64,000 bases of DNA from the NCBI GenBank assembly GCA_029260515.1, contig JAJDDC010000069.1:1-64000 (forward strand), in the 5' to 3' direction. Shown in pieces: positions 1 to 8,098 of the stretch. Positions within the stretch are counted from its first letter, which is position 1. Every line of letters begins with the position of its first letter. Under the pieces are notes generated by a model. It was not told the DNA's origin, searched no databases, and saw only the letters and a program-made list of their open reading frames with translations. This DNA comes from Phycisphaerales bacterium. GTDB lineage: Bacteria; Planctomycetota; Phycisphaerae; Phycisphaerales; UBA1924. A program made the position numbers and the translations under genes.

Positions 1-133
1 CGCGTCTGGCCGGTGTGGGGGTTGGGTGCGCACAAAATCGCCCCCGGGTGGTGGGGGGCACTCCCGGGGGCTGGGAGGCGCGGAATGGGGGGCTGGTGGG
101 AGGCAGGGAAGGGGCGCCCCCGATTCCGGCGTA

Positions 134-171
134 GGTCCGCCGAGGCGGACCGGGCCCGGTTGCCCGGGCCC
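134..171. repeat. Two adjacent perfect hairpins
   Basis: The first hairpin pairs GGTCCGCC (134-141) with GGCGGACC (144-151). The second pairs GGGCCCGG (152-159) with CCGGGCCC (164-171). They sit back to back in non-coding DNA. There is no U-tract, so a classical intrinsic terminator is not shown; a structural or terminator-like role is inference. Confidence 0.5.
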
Positions 172-463
172 TGCTTGTGCGCCCCCGCCGCGTGCAGTGC
201 ACGTGGGCGGAGGGCCCCGCGAGAGATCGGCCGACGCTGTCTTCGGACGCTCCTTGCCCTTGCGGGCACTCGCCATCGAGCAGCGAAGCGGAGACCGGGT
301 GAGACAGCCGTGCTCGCCCGGCCCGGGTCGGATCCTTCCGACGCCGGCCCTTGTTCGACCGACCCTCTCGCGGGGCCCGCGCGCCCTCTGGGCGGCGGGG
401 GTCGCAGTTGCCTTTGTGTGCGCTGTCTCCTTGCGCTGGGGTTGTTTCGTTTCTCGGCTCCCC

Positions 464-553
464 TCGCTTGCGCGAGGGGCTCGTTGTGCTGTGTGCCCAT
501 TGCGCGGGGCATTGGGCGTTGTCTGGACCCGTCGCTTACGCTCCGGGCTCGTT
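464..553. repeat. Pair of diverged 22-nt TCGCTT..CGC..GGGCTCGTT repeats
   Basis: Units at 464-485 and 532-553 match at 18 of 22 positions and share the ends TCGCTT and GGGCTCGTT (GGGGCTCGTT in the first copy). The first copy also forms a perfect 8-bp hairpin, CCCCTCGC/GCGAGGGG, at 460-479. From memory, closely similar motifs are scattered through planctomycete genomes; this was not checked. Confidence 0.5.
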
Positions 554-567
554 GAAACGGGCGCGCA

Positions 568-3500
568 TCAGCTGCATCCCATCGAGGCGCCGCAGTTGAG
601 GCACTTGTAGCAGGTGCCCGAGCGGACGGTGATGGAGCCGCAGACGTCACATGGGGGCGCGTCGCCGGCGCTCTCCAGGGCCATCGAGAGTGTGGCGCTC
701 GAGTAGGTCTGCTCGACGGTCACCACGGCGGCGCGGGGGGTGGGGATCTGGGCGCTGGGTGCGCGGGGGGCTGGCGTCGTCCCCGGGGCGTCGGCGTCGT
801 CTTCGTGTGCTTTCCAACGTGAGACTCCGTTCTCGGATGCGGTCGTGTTCGGACGTGGCGTCACGGCGCACTCGCCCTGCGTCGGCGGCGCCTTGGCCTC
901 GGGCTTCGACGCGGCCTTGTCGGTGGGCTTGGCCTCGATCTTGGAATCGGGCTTGGACTCCGGCTTCGACTCGGGACGTTGCGGTGCGTTGGCCTCGCGG
1001 AAGCCCGGGATGAAATCCATGCCCAGCCAGCGGAAGATGTAGTCCACGAGGCTCTTGGCGAAGGGGATCTCGCGGTTTGTGGTCATGCCCGCGGGCTCGA
1101 AGCGCTGGTGGGTGAACTTGCGGACCAGGGATTCGAGCGGGACGCCGTATTGGAGGGCGACGGAGGTGGACGTGCCCAGCGAGTCCATGAGCCCGCCGAT
1201 GGTCGAGCCTTCCTTGGCCATGGTGATGAACAGCTCGCCCGGCTTGCCGTCCTCGTACAGACCCACGGTGAGGTAGCCCTCGTGCCCGGCGACGTTGAAC
1301 TTGTGTGTCACCGAGCGGCGGGTGTCGGGGAGGCGGCGGCGGACGGCGCGGAACGGGTCGGAAGAGGGCGGGGCCGGCTTCGTCGGCTCCGCCGCGGCGA
1401 CGACGACGGGCGGCGCCGGTGGCGGCGTCGTCGCGACGCGCGGCGTGGCGTCGGCCGGCTCGGCGATGAACTCCTCGTCGTCCTCGTCCACGGGTATACG
1501 CCGGGCGGCGGCGGCCACGGGCGCCTCGTCGTCGCCGTCGTCGTAGTCGCTGAACTCGGTCGGGTCCGAGATCGATGCGAGGACCTCCACCTGCTCGTCG
1601 ATGGCCTCGTCGTTGATCGGCGTCGCGTCCGCGGGCTCTGCGATCGTCTCCGGCTCCTCCTGCTTGTCGGACTTGCTCGACAGGGGCTGGGAGAGCTTGC
1701 ACCCGTCGCGGTACAGCGCGTTGGCCTTGAGGCCCAGCTCCCACGAGAGGCGGTAGGCGCGGGCGATGTCCTCGACCTTCGCGTCGTGCGGGAGGTTGAT
1801 GGTTTTGGAGATGGCGCCGGAGATGAAGGGCTGGGCGGCGGCCATCATGCGGATGTGCCCGGAGGCGGCGATGAACCGCGTGCCGGTGCGCCCGCAGGCG
1901 TTGGCGCAGTCGAAGACGGGCAGGTGCTCGTCTTCGAGGTGCGGGGCGCCCTCGACGGTCTGGGCGCCGCAGATGACGGCGTTGAGCTGGTCGATGTGCG
2001 CCGCCGTCAGGCCAAGAGCATTGAGCACGCTGAAGCCGGCGTGGGCCTTGGCCTTGGCGGGGTCGATGCCGAGGCGTTCGAGTGCGTCGTCGCCCAGGGT
2101 CCAGGCGCCGAAGGCCTGACCCAGCTCGAAGACGGTGGGGATCGCGGTGGAGACCTTGCGCAGGTCCGGGTCGGTCAGGCCCTTGGCGCGCAGCCAGTCG
2201 GCGAACGTCTGGCCCTTGGTGGCGCCGGGCGCGGAGGCGGGCATGGGGATGTCGAGCTCGAGCGCGCCCAGGAGGAAGCGCATGATCTCGTCCACCTGCT
2301 CGGGGGCGTAGCCGAGCGTGCGGAGGGCGGGCTTGACCGAGGCGTTGGCGATCTTGAAGTAGCCGCCGCCGGCGAGCTTCTTGAACTTGACGAGGGCGAA
2401 ATCGGGCTCGACGCCCGTCGTATCGCAGTCCATCAGCAGGCCGATGGTGCCCGTGGGCGCGATGACAGTTGTCTGCGCGTTGCGGAAGCCGTGCTGCTCG
2501 CCCAGGGCCAAGGCGTCGTCCCAGGCGTCCACGGCGTGGCTCAGCAGGTCCTCGGCGTTGACCACGTTCACGCTGGGCGAGCGGAGGATCTGGTGGTCGA
2601 TGGGGACCGGGCGGATGCGCAGGCCCTCGTAGTCGGCGCTGGCGCGGCTGACGCCCTTGGCGGCGCGGCGGTGGTTGCGGATGACGCGGAGCATGGTCTC
2701 GCGGTCGGCGGCGAAGCCCGGGAACGGGCCGTGCTCCTTGGCCATCAGCGCCGACATGCGGTAGGAACGCCCGGTCAGTATCGCGGTCAGGCAGGCGCAC
2801 ACGGCCCGGCCCTCTTCGGAGTCGTACGGGATGCCGGCCTGCATGAGCATGGCCCCCAGGTTGGCGTAGCCGAGGCCGAGCGTGCGGTACTGGTAGCTCA
2901 GCTGCGCGATCTCGCGGCTCGGGAACGCGGCCATCAGGACTGAAATCTCCAGGACCATCGTCCAGAGATCGATCGCGTGCTCGAAGCGTTCGGCGTCGAA
3001 CGTCTTCTCGTCGGCGTCGTAGAACTTCATCACGTTCAGCGACGCGAGGTTGCACGCGGTGTTGTCGAGGAACATGTACTCGGAGCACGGGTTGGAGGCG
3101 TTGATCCGCCCGCCGCTCGGGCACGTGTGCCAGGCGTTGATCGTCGTGTCGAACTGCACGCCCGGGTCGGCGCAGCGCCAGGCGGCGTAGCACAGGTCGC
3201 CCCAGAGTTTGTTCGCGTCGAAGGTGTACGCCTGGGCCTCGGTCGTGCGGAAGGTGGTCTCCCACGCGCCGTCGGCGTCGATCGCGTCGAAGAAGGCGTC
3301 GGGGATGCGGACGGAGTTGTTGGAGTTCTGGCCCGAGACGGTCGAGTAGGCCTCGCCGTTGAAGTCGTAATCGAGGCGGAGGCCCAGCCGCTCGGCGGTG
3401 TCGCCGATGGTCTCGGTGTCGTTGACGCTGGCCTTGTCGCCCGCGATCTTCTTGAGGCCCTCGACCATGGCCGCGACCTTGATCTCCTCGCGGACCTTCC

Positions 3501-4338
3501 AGTTGATGAACTTCTCGATGTCCGGGTGGTCCATGTCCAGGCAGACCATCTTGGCGGCGCGACGGGTGGTGCCGCCCGACTTGATGGCGCCCGCGGCCCG
3601 GTCGCCGATCTTGAGCCAGCTCATCAGCCCCGAGGACTTGCCCCCGCCCGACAAGGGCTCGTCGCCCGCGCGGAGGTTGGAGAAGTTGGTGCCGGTGCCC
3701 GAGCCGTACTTGAACAGGCGGGCCTCGCGGGTCCACAGGTCCATGATGCCGTTGTCGTTGACGAGGTCGTCGGTGACGGCCTGGATGAAGCAGGCGTGCG
3801 GCTGGGGGTGCGAGTACGCGTCGGGCGCCGGCTGGGGCTGGCCCGTGCGGGGGTCAACGACCCAGTGGCCCTGGGCGGGGCCGGTGATGCCGTAGGCGTA
3901 GTTGAGGCCGGTGTTGAACCACTGGGGCGAGTTGGGGGCGCACATCTGGTGCACCATCATGTAGACGAGCTCGTCGTAGAAGGCCTTGGCGTCCTGGGGC
4001 GTGTTGAAGTAGCCGTGCTTCTCGCCCCACTGGCGCCAGCAGCCGGCGAGGCGGTGGATGACCTGCCTGGCGGATTTCTCGGGACCGGTGACGAGGTCGC
4101 CGTCGTCGTCGCGGACCAGTTCGCCCTCGGCGTCGCGCTGGGGCACCCCCGCCTTGCGGAAGTACTTGGAGACCATGATGTCGGTCGCCAGCTGGGACCA
4201 GCTCTCGGGGACCTCGGCGTCGTCCATCTCGAAGACGATGGAGCCGTCGGGGTTGGTGATGCGACTGGATCGCCTGGTCCACTGTGCGGTGGAGAAGGGG
4301 TCCTGGCCGTCCTTGGTGAATCGCCGTGTGATCTTCAT
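568..4338 (-). CDS. nrdJ: Adenosylcobalamin-dependent (class II) ribonucleotide reductase
   Basis: Reduces ribonucleotides to deoxyribonucleotides with a B12-generated thiyl radical, so it needs no oxygen. The 1256-residue product has the class II landmarks: a first redox cysteine near residue 181 (QPHACFIQAV), the finger-loop NPCSEYMFLDNTACN near 415-430, and a QPFISGAISKTINLP segment. A TSCPD domain lies at about 1000-1110. The C-terminus is a four-Cys zinc ribbon (CDVC at 1230, CYKCLNC near the end). Between the catalytic core and TSCPD is an acidic, Pro/Ala-rich linker of about 100 residues with two EPADATP copies. A Lys/Pro/Ser-rich stretch (PESKPESKPDSK) follows TSCPD. The ATG is 81 nt downstream of dcd on the same strand, suggesting one dNTP-supply unit. 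No cobalamin riboswitch fits in that gap. Confidence 0.95.
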   Translation of the reverse strand: MKITRRFTKDGQDPFSTAQWTRRSSRITNPDGSIVFEMDDAEVPESWSQLATDIMVSKYFRKAGVPQRDAEGELVRDDDGDLVTGPEKSARQVIHRLAGCWRQWGEKHGYFNTPQDAKAFYDELVYMMVHQMCAPNSPQWFNTGLNYAYGITGPAQGHWVVDPRTGQPQPAPDAYSHPQPHACFIQAVTDDLVNDNGIMDLWTREARLFKYGSGTGTNFSNLRAGDEPLSGGGKSSGLMSWLKIGDRAAGAIKSGGTTRRAAKMVCLDMDHPDIEKFINWKVREEIKVAAMVEGLKKIAGDKASVNDTETIGDTAERLGLRLDYDFNGEAYSTVSGQNSNNSVRIPDAFFDAIDADGAWETTFRTTEAQAYTFDANKLWGDLCYAAWRCADPGVQFDTTINAWHTCPSGGRINASNPCSEYMFLDNTACNLASLNVMKFYDADEKTFDAERFEHAIDLWTMVLEISVLMAAFPSREIAQLSYQYRTLGLGYANLGAMLMQAGIPYDSEEGRAVCACLTAILTGRSYRMSALMAKEHGPFPGFAADRETMLRVIRNHRRAAKGVSRASADYEGLRIRPVPIDHQILRSPSVNVVNAEDLLSHAVDAWDDALALGEQHGFRNAQTTVIAPTGTIGLLMDCDTTGVEPDFALVKFKKLAGGGYFKIANASVKPALRTLGYAPEQVDEIMRFLLGALELDIPMPASAPGATKGQTFADWLRAKGLTDPDLRKVSTAIPTVFELGQAFGAWTLGDDALERLGIDPAKAKAHAGFSVLNALGLTAAHIDQLNAVICGAQTVEGAPHLEDEHLPVFDCANACGRTGTRFIAASGHIRMMAAAQPFISGAISKTINLPHDAKVEDIARAYRLSWELGLKANALYRDGCKLSQPLSSKSDKQEEPETIAEPADATPINDEAIDEQVEVLASISDPTEFSDYDDGDDEAPVAAAARRIPVDEDDEEFIAEPADATPRVATTPPPAPPVVVAAAEPTKPAPPSSDPFRAVRRRLPDTRRSVTHKFNVAGHEGYLTVGLYEDGKPGELFITMAKEGSTIGGLMDSLGTSTSVALQYGVPLESLVRKFTHQRFEPAGMTTNREIPFAKSLVDYIFRWLGMDFIPGFREANAPQRPESKPESKPDSKIEAKPTDKAASKPEAKAPPTQGECAVTPRPNTTASENGVSRWKAHEDDADAPGTTPAPRAPSAQIPTPRAAVVTVEQTYSSATLSMALESAGDAPPCDVCGSITVRSGTCYKCLNCGASMGCS

Positions 4339-4378
4339 TGCGCGTCTTTGCTCTCAGAAACCCATGCACACCAACCCG

Positions 4379-4419
4379 CCGCGATCCTCGCGGGGGACAC
4401 AGGGCCTCGTCCTGAGGCC
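4379..4419 (-). other. Two tandem hairpins between dcd and nrdJ
   Basis: Directly after the dcd stop, GGCCTC pairs with GAGGCC (4403-4419). This is followed by a perfect CCGCGA/TCGCGG stem (4379-4393). They could attenuate or stabilise the dcd-nrdJ transcript. There is no T-run, so full termination is not supported. Confidence 0.4.
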
Positions 4420-4992
4420 TCAATCAACACGGGGCAGCGTCAGCCCCGACTGGTCCTGGTACTTGCCGGCCTTGTCCGCGTAGCTCTGTGCGCACACGCG
4501 GTCGGCCTTGAGGAACACAAACTGGGCGATGCCCTCGCCGGCGTAGACCTTGGCGGGCAGGGGCGTGGTGTTGGAGATCTCGAGCGTGACCTTGCCTCTC
4601 CATTCCGGTTCAAGAGGAGTCACGTTCACGATCAGCCCGCAGCGGGCGTAGGTGGACTTGCCGACGCACAGGACGAGGACGTCGCGGGGGATGTCGAAGC
4701 GTTCGATGGTCTCGCAGAGTGCGAAGGAGTTGGGGGGGATGACGACGTGGTCGGCGCCGGTGACGCTGGTGTCCACGGTGACCATCAGCTCGTCGGTGAA
4801 GTGCTTGGGATCGACGACGGTGATGCCGCCCGAGCGGGGGGTGGGGGTGAAGAGCTTGAAGACGGGGCCGACGCGGACGTCGTAGCCGTAGCTGGACACG
4901 CCGTAGGAGATGGTGCCCGGGCGCTTGACGGCGTCCTCGAATGGCTCGATGCCGACGAGTTCGCGGATTTGCGAGTCGCAGAGCACGCCCAT
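4420..4992 (-). CDS. dcd: dCTP deaminase
   Basis: Deaminates dCTP to dUTP, the route to dTMP in organisms that lack dCMP deaminase. The 190-residue product has the usual length. It carries [10 protein letters not shown] with [20 protein letters not shown], which holds the catalytic glutamate (TLEISN), then [10 protein letters not shown] near the C-terminus. I chose the ATG at 4992 because the protein then begins [12 protein letters not shown], as family members do. The open frame continues upstream to 5280, but that part is low-complexity Arg/Pro/Gly sequence. It is transcribed toward nrdJ, and the two genes fit together as DNA precursor synthesis. Confidence 0.95.
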   Translation of the reverse strand: MGVLCDSQIRELVGIEPFEDAVKRPGTISYGVSSYGYDVRVGPVFKLFTPTPRSGGITVVDPKHFTDELMVTVDTSVTGADHVVIPPNSFALCETIERFDIPRDVLVLCVGKSTYARCGLIVNVTPLEPEWRGKVTLEISNTTPLPAKVYAGEGIAQFVFLKADRVCAQSYADKAGKYQDQSGLTLPRVD

Positions 4993-5733
4993 GGCGCGCC
5001 TCCCTGAGTACGAACGCGGCGATCGCGCCGGGTGGTTAGACCCATCCCTTGGCGGCACGGCCGTCATGCGTCTGGGGCCCGAGGCCCCTGTCCATGCCCG
5101 GGGAGAGTCCCGGGCGTTCCCATCCGCGGGGTTCTTGCGTGCCCCCGCCCGTCGTGAATCGGCGACCTCCCAGCCGCCGACCTGCCTGCTGATTGGCGCC
5201 GGGTGGTCCGGTGTTTGGCCGGGCCCGACGCACCGCTCGCAGACCCCATGATCGGCGAGCGGCGGCGGAATATACCACAATGGATGGTGTGTGCAGGGCG
5301 ATCTTCACCAAAATGCAGTGTGTCGGAGCGAAGAACCTGTCGGTTGGTGGCAAGCTTGGCAGGGACAAGGACTTCGCGAAACGCAAAAACTGAGGGGCGG
5401 GCACGAGATGTCGGGTGTGCGTGTCCACGACGTCGCGGATTCCACCAAATCTGGGGGCCTGGACCGGGCCGCATTGGGGGCGGCGTGTGGGGGGCACGGG
5501 GGGAGGTTGGCGGGTGTCGCGGCCGGGCGCGGAGGCGGCGGCGCGGATCGCGGGGCGCAAGTGATTGCGGGGACGGGGGAACGCGGGCGTTTGATGGTGC
5601 GAAGCGTCTCCTACGATGTCGCCACGGGCCCGGCGGGAGCACCGCCGGGGAGGGGTCGGGACCCCGGAACGCGGCGGAGAAGTCCCCCGGCTCGGGCGAG
5701 CCGGCGGCGGCGCAAGCAAGGAATACGACCACG
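4993..5733. other. Long divergent intergenic region (dcd / FlgI-like)
   Basis: This stretch of 741 bp separates two divergent genes. Most is very GC-rich without recognisable genes. Roughly 5265-5395 is visibly less GC-rich and contains A-runs and a possible minus-strand extended -10. A 37-codon plus-strand frame (5280-5393; [12 protein letters not shown]...) lies there without a ribosome binding site. I do not call it as a gene. A small RNA or promoter function is possible but unproven. Confidence 0.5.
5269..5277 (-). promoter_or_regulatory. Possible extended -10 promoter for dcd
   Basis: On the minus strand the sequence reads TGGTATATT, an extended -10 (TGn plus TATATT), inside the least GC-rich patch of the divergent region. 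There is no good -35 at 17 bp. It would give dcd a leader of about 270 nt. Confidence 0.3.
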
Positions 5734-7788
5734 ATGCAGCAGCTCAAGGGCGTGGGCGGTGTGTTTCCCGGGCGGCGGACGGTGCTGGTTGCGGCGCTGG
5801 CGTGCGCGCTGGTGGCGGTGTCGGCCTCGGGCGGGTGCCGGTTGTTCCGCAAAAAGAAGAGCGAGACGGTGCGCCCGCGGACGGTGACGCCGACGGTCGT
5901 GCGCGATGTGCCCGATGCGCTGCGCGGGACGATCGGCGCGGAGGCGTCGTTGTCGGGCGTGCAGCCGGTGCTTGTGTCGGGGATCGGGTTCGTCGTGGGG
6001 CTCAACGGGACGGGCGGGCTGCCCATGCCCGAGGAGTACGCGGCGACGATCGAGCGGGAGATGTCGCTCAACGGGATCACGCTGGCCAACGACGAGGAGG
6101 GGCCCCTGAAGGGGCGGTCGCCCCGCCAGCTGATCGCGGACCGGAACACGGCGGTGGTGATCGTGCAGGGGGCGGTGCCCCCGGGGGCGCGGGCGGGGTC
6201 GAGCTTCGACGTCGTGGTGCGGGCGGTGAACGCGACGAGTCTGGAGGGCGGGAAGCTTTGGACGACGGAGCTGCGTCCCGGGCCGCCGAGCGTGTTCGGG
6301 GGGGCCAAAACGCTGCGGGTGGGCGAGTCGAAGGGGCCGATCTTCCTGAACCCGTTCGCGAACCCGGGCGACGAGTTCAGCATCGTGACGCGCGACGTGG
6401 GGCGGATCCTGGACGGCGGGATCGTGACCGAGGACATGCTCGTCGAGATCCTGCTGGACAACCCGTCGCACGACCGGGCCAGGCGGGTCGCGAGCGCGAT
6501 TAACTCTCGTTTTCCAGAGCGCCCGGGGGATTCGGAGCCCGCGGCGCGGGGCAAGAACGACACACGGATCCGGGTGATGATCCCGCGGCGGTTCCAGGAT
6601 CGGCCAGAGGAGTTTCTGGCGCTGGTCGAGCACCTGCAGATCGACCGGTCGTACCCGGAGATCCACGCGCGGAGGTACGCGGGCGAGATGCGGAACCAGC
6701 CGTACCTGGCCAACGACCTGGGGTGGTGCCTCGAGGCGTTGGGCGAGCGGGCCAAGCCGTTCGTGCGTGAGTTGTACGACTTCCCGGAGGCGGCGCCGCG
6801 TCTGGCGGCGCTGCGGGCGGGCGTGGGATTGGCGGACCCCCGGGCGGCGCCGTTCCTGACGGAGCTCGCCGAGAGCGGGCCGGACATCCTGCGTGTGGAC
6901 GCGATCGAGTTGCTGAGCCGTCTGGACGCGGGGCCTCGGGTTGACCAGACGCTCAAGGGGCTGATGGCGGAGAAGGAGCTGACGATCCGGGTGGCGGCGT
7001 ACGAGGCGCTGGTGGACCGGGCGGTGCGGTCGCAGAAGGGTCGGCTGCTGGCGATGGTCGAGGGCGAGACGGGTCCTGGTGGCGTGCGACTGACGCGCTC
7101 GAATCTGGACGCGTTGGCGAAGATGAGCCTGCCGCAGGGGACGATCCAGGGCGTGAGCCGTGAGCTGGTGGAGGGCAAGTTTTTCCTGGACCGGGCGCCG
7201 TACGGCGAGCCCATGATCTACGTGACCCAGCAGGGCGAGCCGCGGATCGTGCTGTTCGGGGACATGGTGTCGCTGGAGCGTCCGCTGCTGGTCAGCGCGT
7301 GGGACAACCGGCTGATGCTGGCCTCGGACGGCGAGACGGACCCGATCCGCCTGTATTTCCGGGATCTGCGGACGGGGCGTGTGGTGACGCAGGACATCGA
7401 CGGGCGGCTGGACAAGCTGCTGGCGTTGATGGCGCACGACCAGACGGCCGACGACCCGCGGCCCGGGCTGGGGCTGAGCTACGCCGAGTGCGTCGGGGCG
7501 TTGCATCACCTGTTCGAGGACAAGGCGGTGGCGGCGAGCTTCACGACCGAGCGGAACCGGCTGCTGGCGAACCTGATCCGGTCGGTGAAGCAGGAGGAGA
7601 TCACGCTGCGGCCGGAGCGTCCGGGCGAGGAGGCGGAGCTGGTGGTGTTCGACTCGCCGCGGGTGAGCGACGGGGACCGCCCACGGGCGACACGGCGCGA
7701 TTCGTTGGTCGTCCCGCTGACTCCCCCGCCGACGGAGGAGGAGAAGGCGGCGGACGGCGCGGCGGATGGCGGCGCGGGCGGGGAGTGA
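5734..7788 (+). CDS. FlgI (flagellar P-ring)-like protein with C-terminal helical repeats
   Basis: The N-terminal half resembles FlgI, the flagellar P-ring subunit. The signature SGIGFVVGLNGTGG is followed by NTAVVIVQGAVPPGARAG and LEGGKLWTTEL, which parallel the FlgI core. The 684-residue product is much longer than FlgI (about 360-380). A HEAT-like alpha-helical region (roughly 350-460) and a C-terminal beta-rich tail ending in an acidic Ala/Gly stretch follow the core. The N-terminus has an export signal (hydrophobic 19-33) ending SASGGC, so it may be a lipoprotein, though the lipobox is imperfect. I took the ATG at 5734; the frame runs further upstream through low-complexity sequence. No other flagellar gene lies nearby, so a real P-ring role is uncertain. 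Confidence 0.75.
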   Translation: MQQLKGVGGVFPGRRTVLVAALACALVAVSASGGCRLFRKKKSETVRPRTVTPTVVRDVPDALRGTIGAEASLSGVQPVLVSGIGFVVGLNGTGGLPMPEEYAATIEREMSLNGITLANDEEGPLKGRSPRQLIADRNTAVVIVQGAVPPGARAGSSFDVVVRAVNATSLEGGKLWTTELRPGPPSVFGGAKTLRVGESKGPIFLNPFANPGDEFSIVTRDVGRILDGGIVTEDMLVEILLDNPSHDRARRVASAINSRFPERPGDSEPAARGKNDTRIRVMIPRRFQDRPEEFLALVEHLQIDRSYPEIHARRYAGEMRNQPYLANDLGWCLEALGERAKPFVRELYDFPEAAPRLAALRAGVGLADPRAAPFLTELAESGPDILRVDAIELLSRLDAGPRVDQTLKGLMAEKELTIRVAAYEALVDRAVRSQKGRLLAMVEGETGPGGVRLTRSNLDALAKMSLPQGTIQGVSRELVEGKFFLDRAPYGEPMIYVTQQGEPRIVLFGDMVSLERPLLVSAWDNRLMLASDGETDPIRLYFRDLRTGRVVTQDIDGRLDKLLALMAHDQTADDPRPGLGLSYAECVGALHHLFEDKAVAASFTTERNRLLANLIRSVKQEEITLRPERPGEEAELVVFDSPRVSDGDRPRATRRDSLVVPLTPPPTEEEKAADGAADGGAGGE

Positions 7789-8098
7789 ATCGCGGGGGGA
7801 GAACTCGGCGGGCGCCGCGGATTCACGTGCGTCTGGGGGCGCTGGACCGTCCGAGAACGCGGGTCGCGGGACGGGCGTGGTCGGGGTGTGAACAATCACA
7901 CGCTCTCGTGGAGGAGACGGTATCCTGCGGGCGGTCTGTCCGGCGGGGCGCGCAGCGTCCACGCGGATGTGCTCCCACGCCACGGATCGGCGCGGGCGGG
8001 CGGATCGACATCGGGAGCGACACGGAGGTTGTCTCTTGACACACGCGCCGACTAGGAACGGGTCCGTCAGCACGAGCGCCGTCGCGCCGCCGGCGGGG
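7789..8098. other. Intergenic region upstream of smc
   Basis: This gap of 310 bp has no gene I can support. It contains a perfect small palindrome, GTGTGA-ACAA-TCACAC (7886-7901), 20 bp before a possible -10 TATCCT (7921-7926), and a TTGACA hexamer at 8036-8041. Either could belong to the smc promoter, but neither forms a clean -35/-10 pair. Confidence 0.4.

Larger units (their letters stand above)
1..567. other. Non-coding, hairpin-rich region downstream of nrdJ
   Basis: I see no convincing gene here. Open frames exist on the plus strand, but their translations are Arg/Gly/Pro/Ala-rich with no domain and no ribosome binding site, as expected of random GC-rich DNA. The stretch holds several strong inverted repeats (134-151, 152-171, 460-479) and two related 22-nt units (464-485 and 532-553). 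It lies after the nrdJ stop codon, so part of it may terminate nrdJ transcription. Confidence 0.6.

Noticed and set aside
13..610. Overlapping plus-strand frames at the window start
   Set aside because: No ribosome binding site, no domain, and biased composition; the DNA is dominated by hairpins and repeats.
979..2943. Plus-strand open frame antisense to nrdJ
   Set aside because: The translation is Val/Gly/Ala/Asp-rich low complexity and lies fully inside a certain gene.
4339..4419. Cobalamin riboswitch upstream of nrdJ
   Set aside because: Only 81 nt are available, filled by two simple hairpins. No B12-box-like sequence was seen.
5280..5393. Possible 37-residue basic protein
   Set aside because: No Shine-Dalgarno sequence and no recognisable family; kept only as a remark on the intergenic region.
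7886..7901. GTGTGA-ACAA-TCACAC palindrome as an SOS box
   Set aside because: It does not match the LexA box forms I know, and smc is not an SOS gene.
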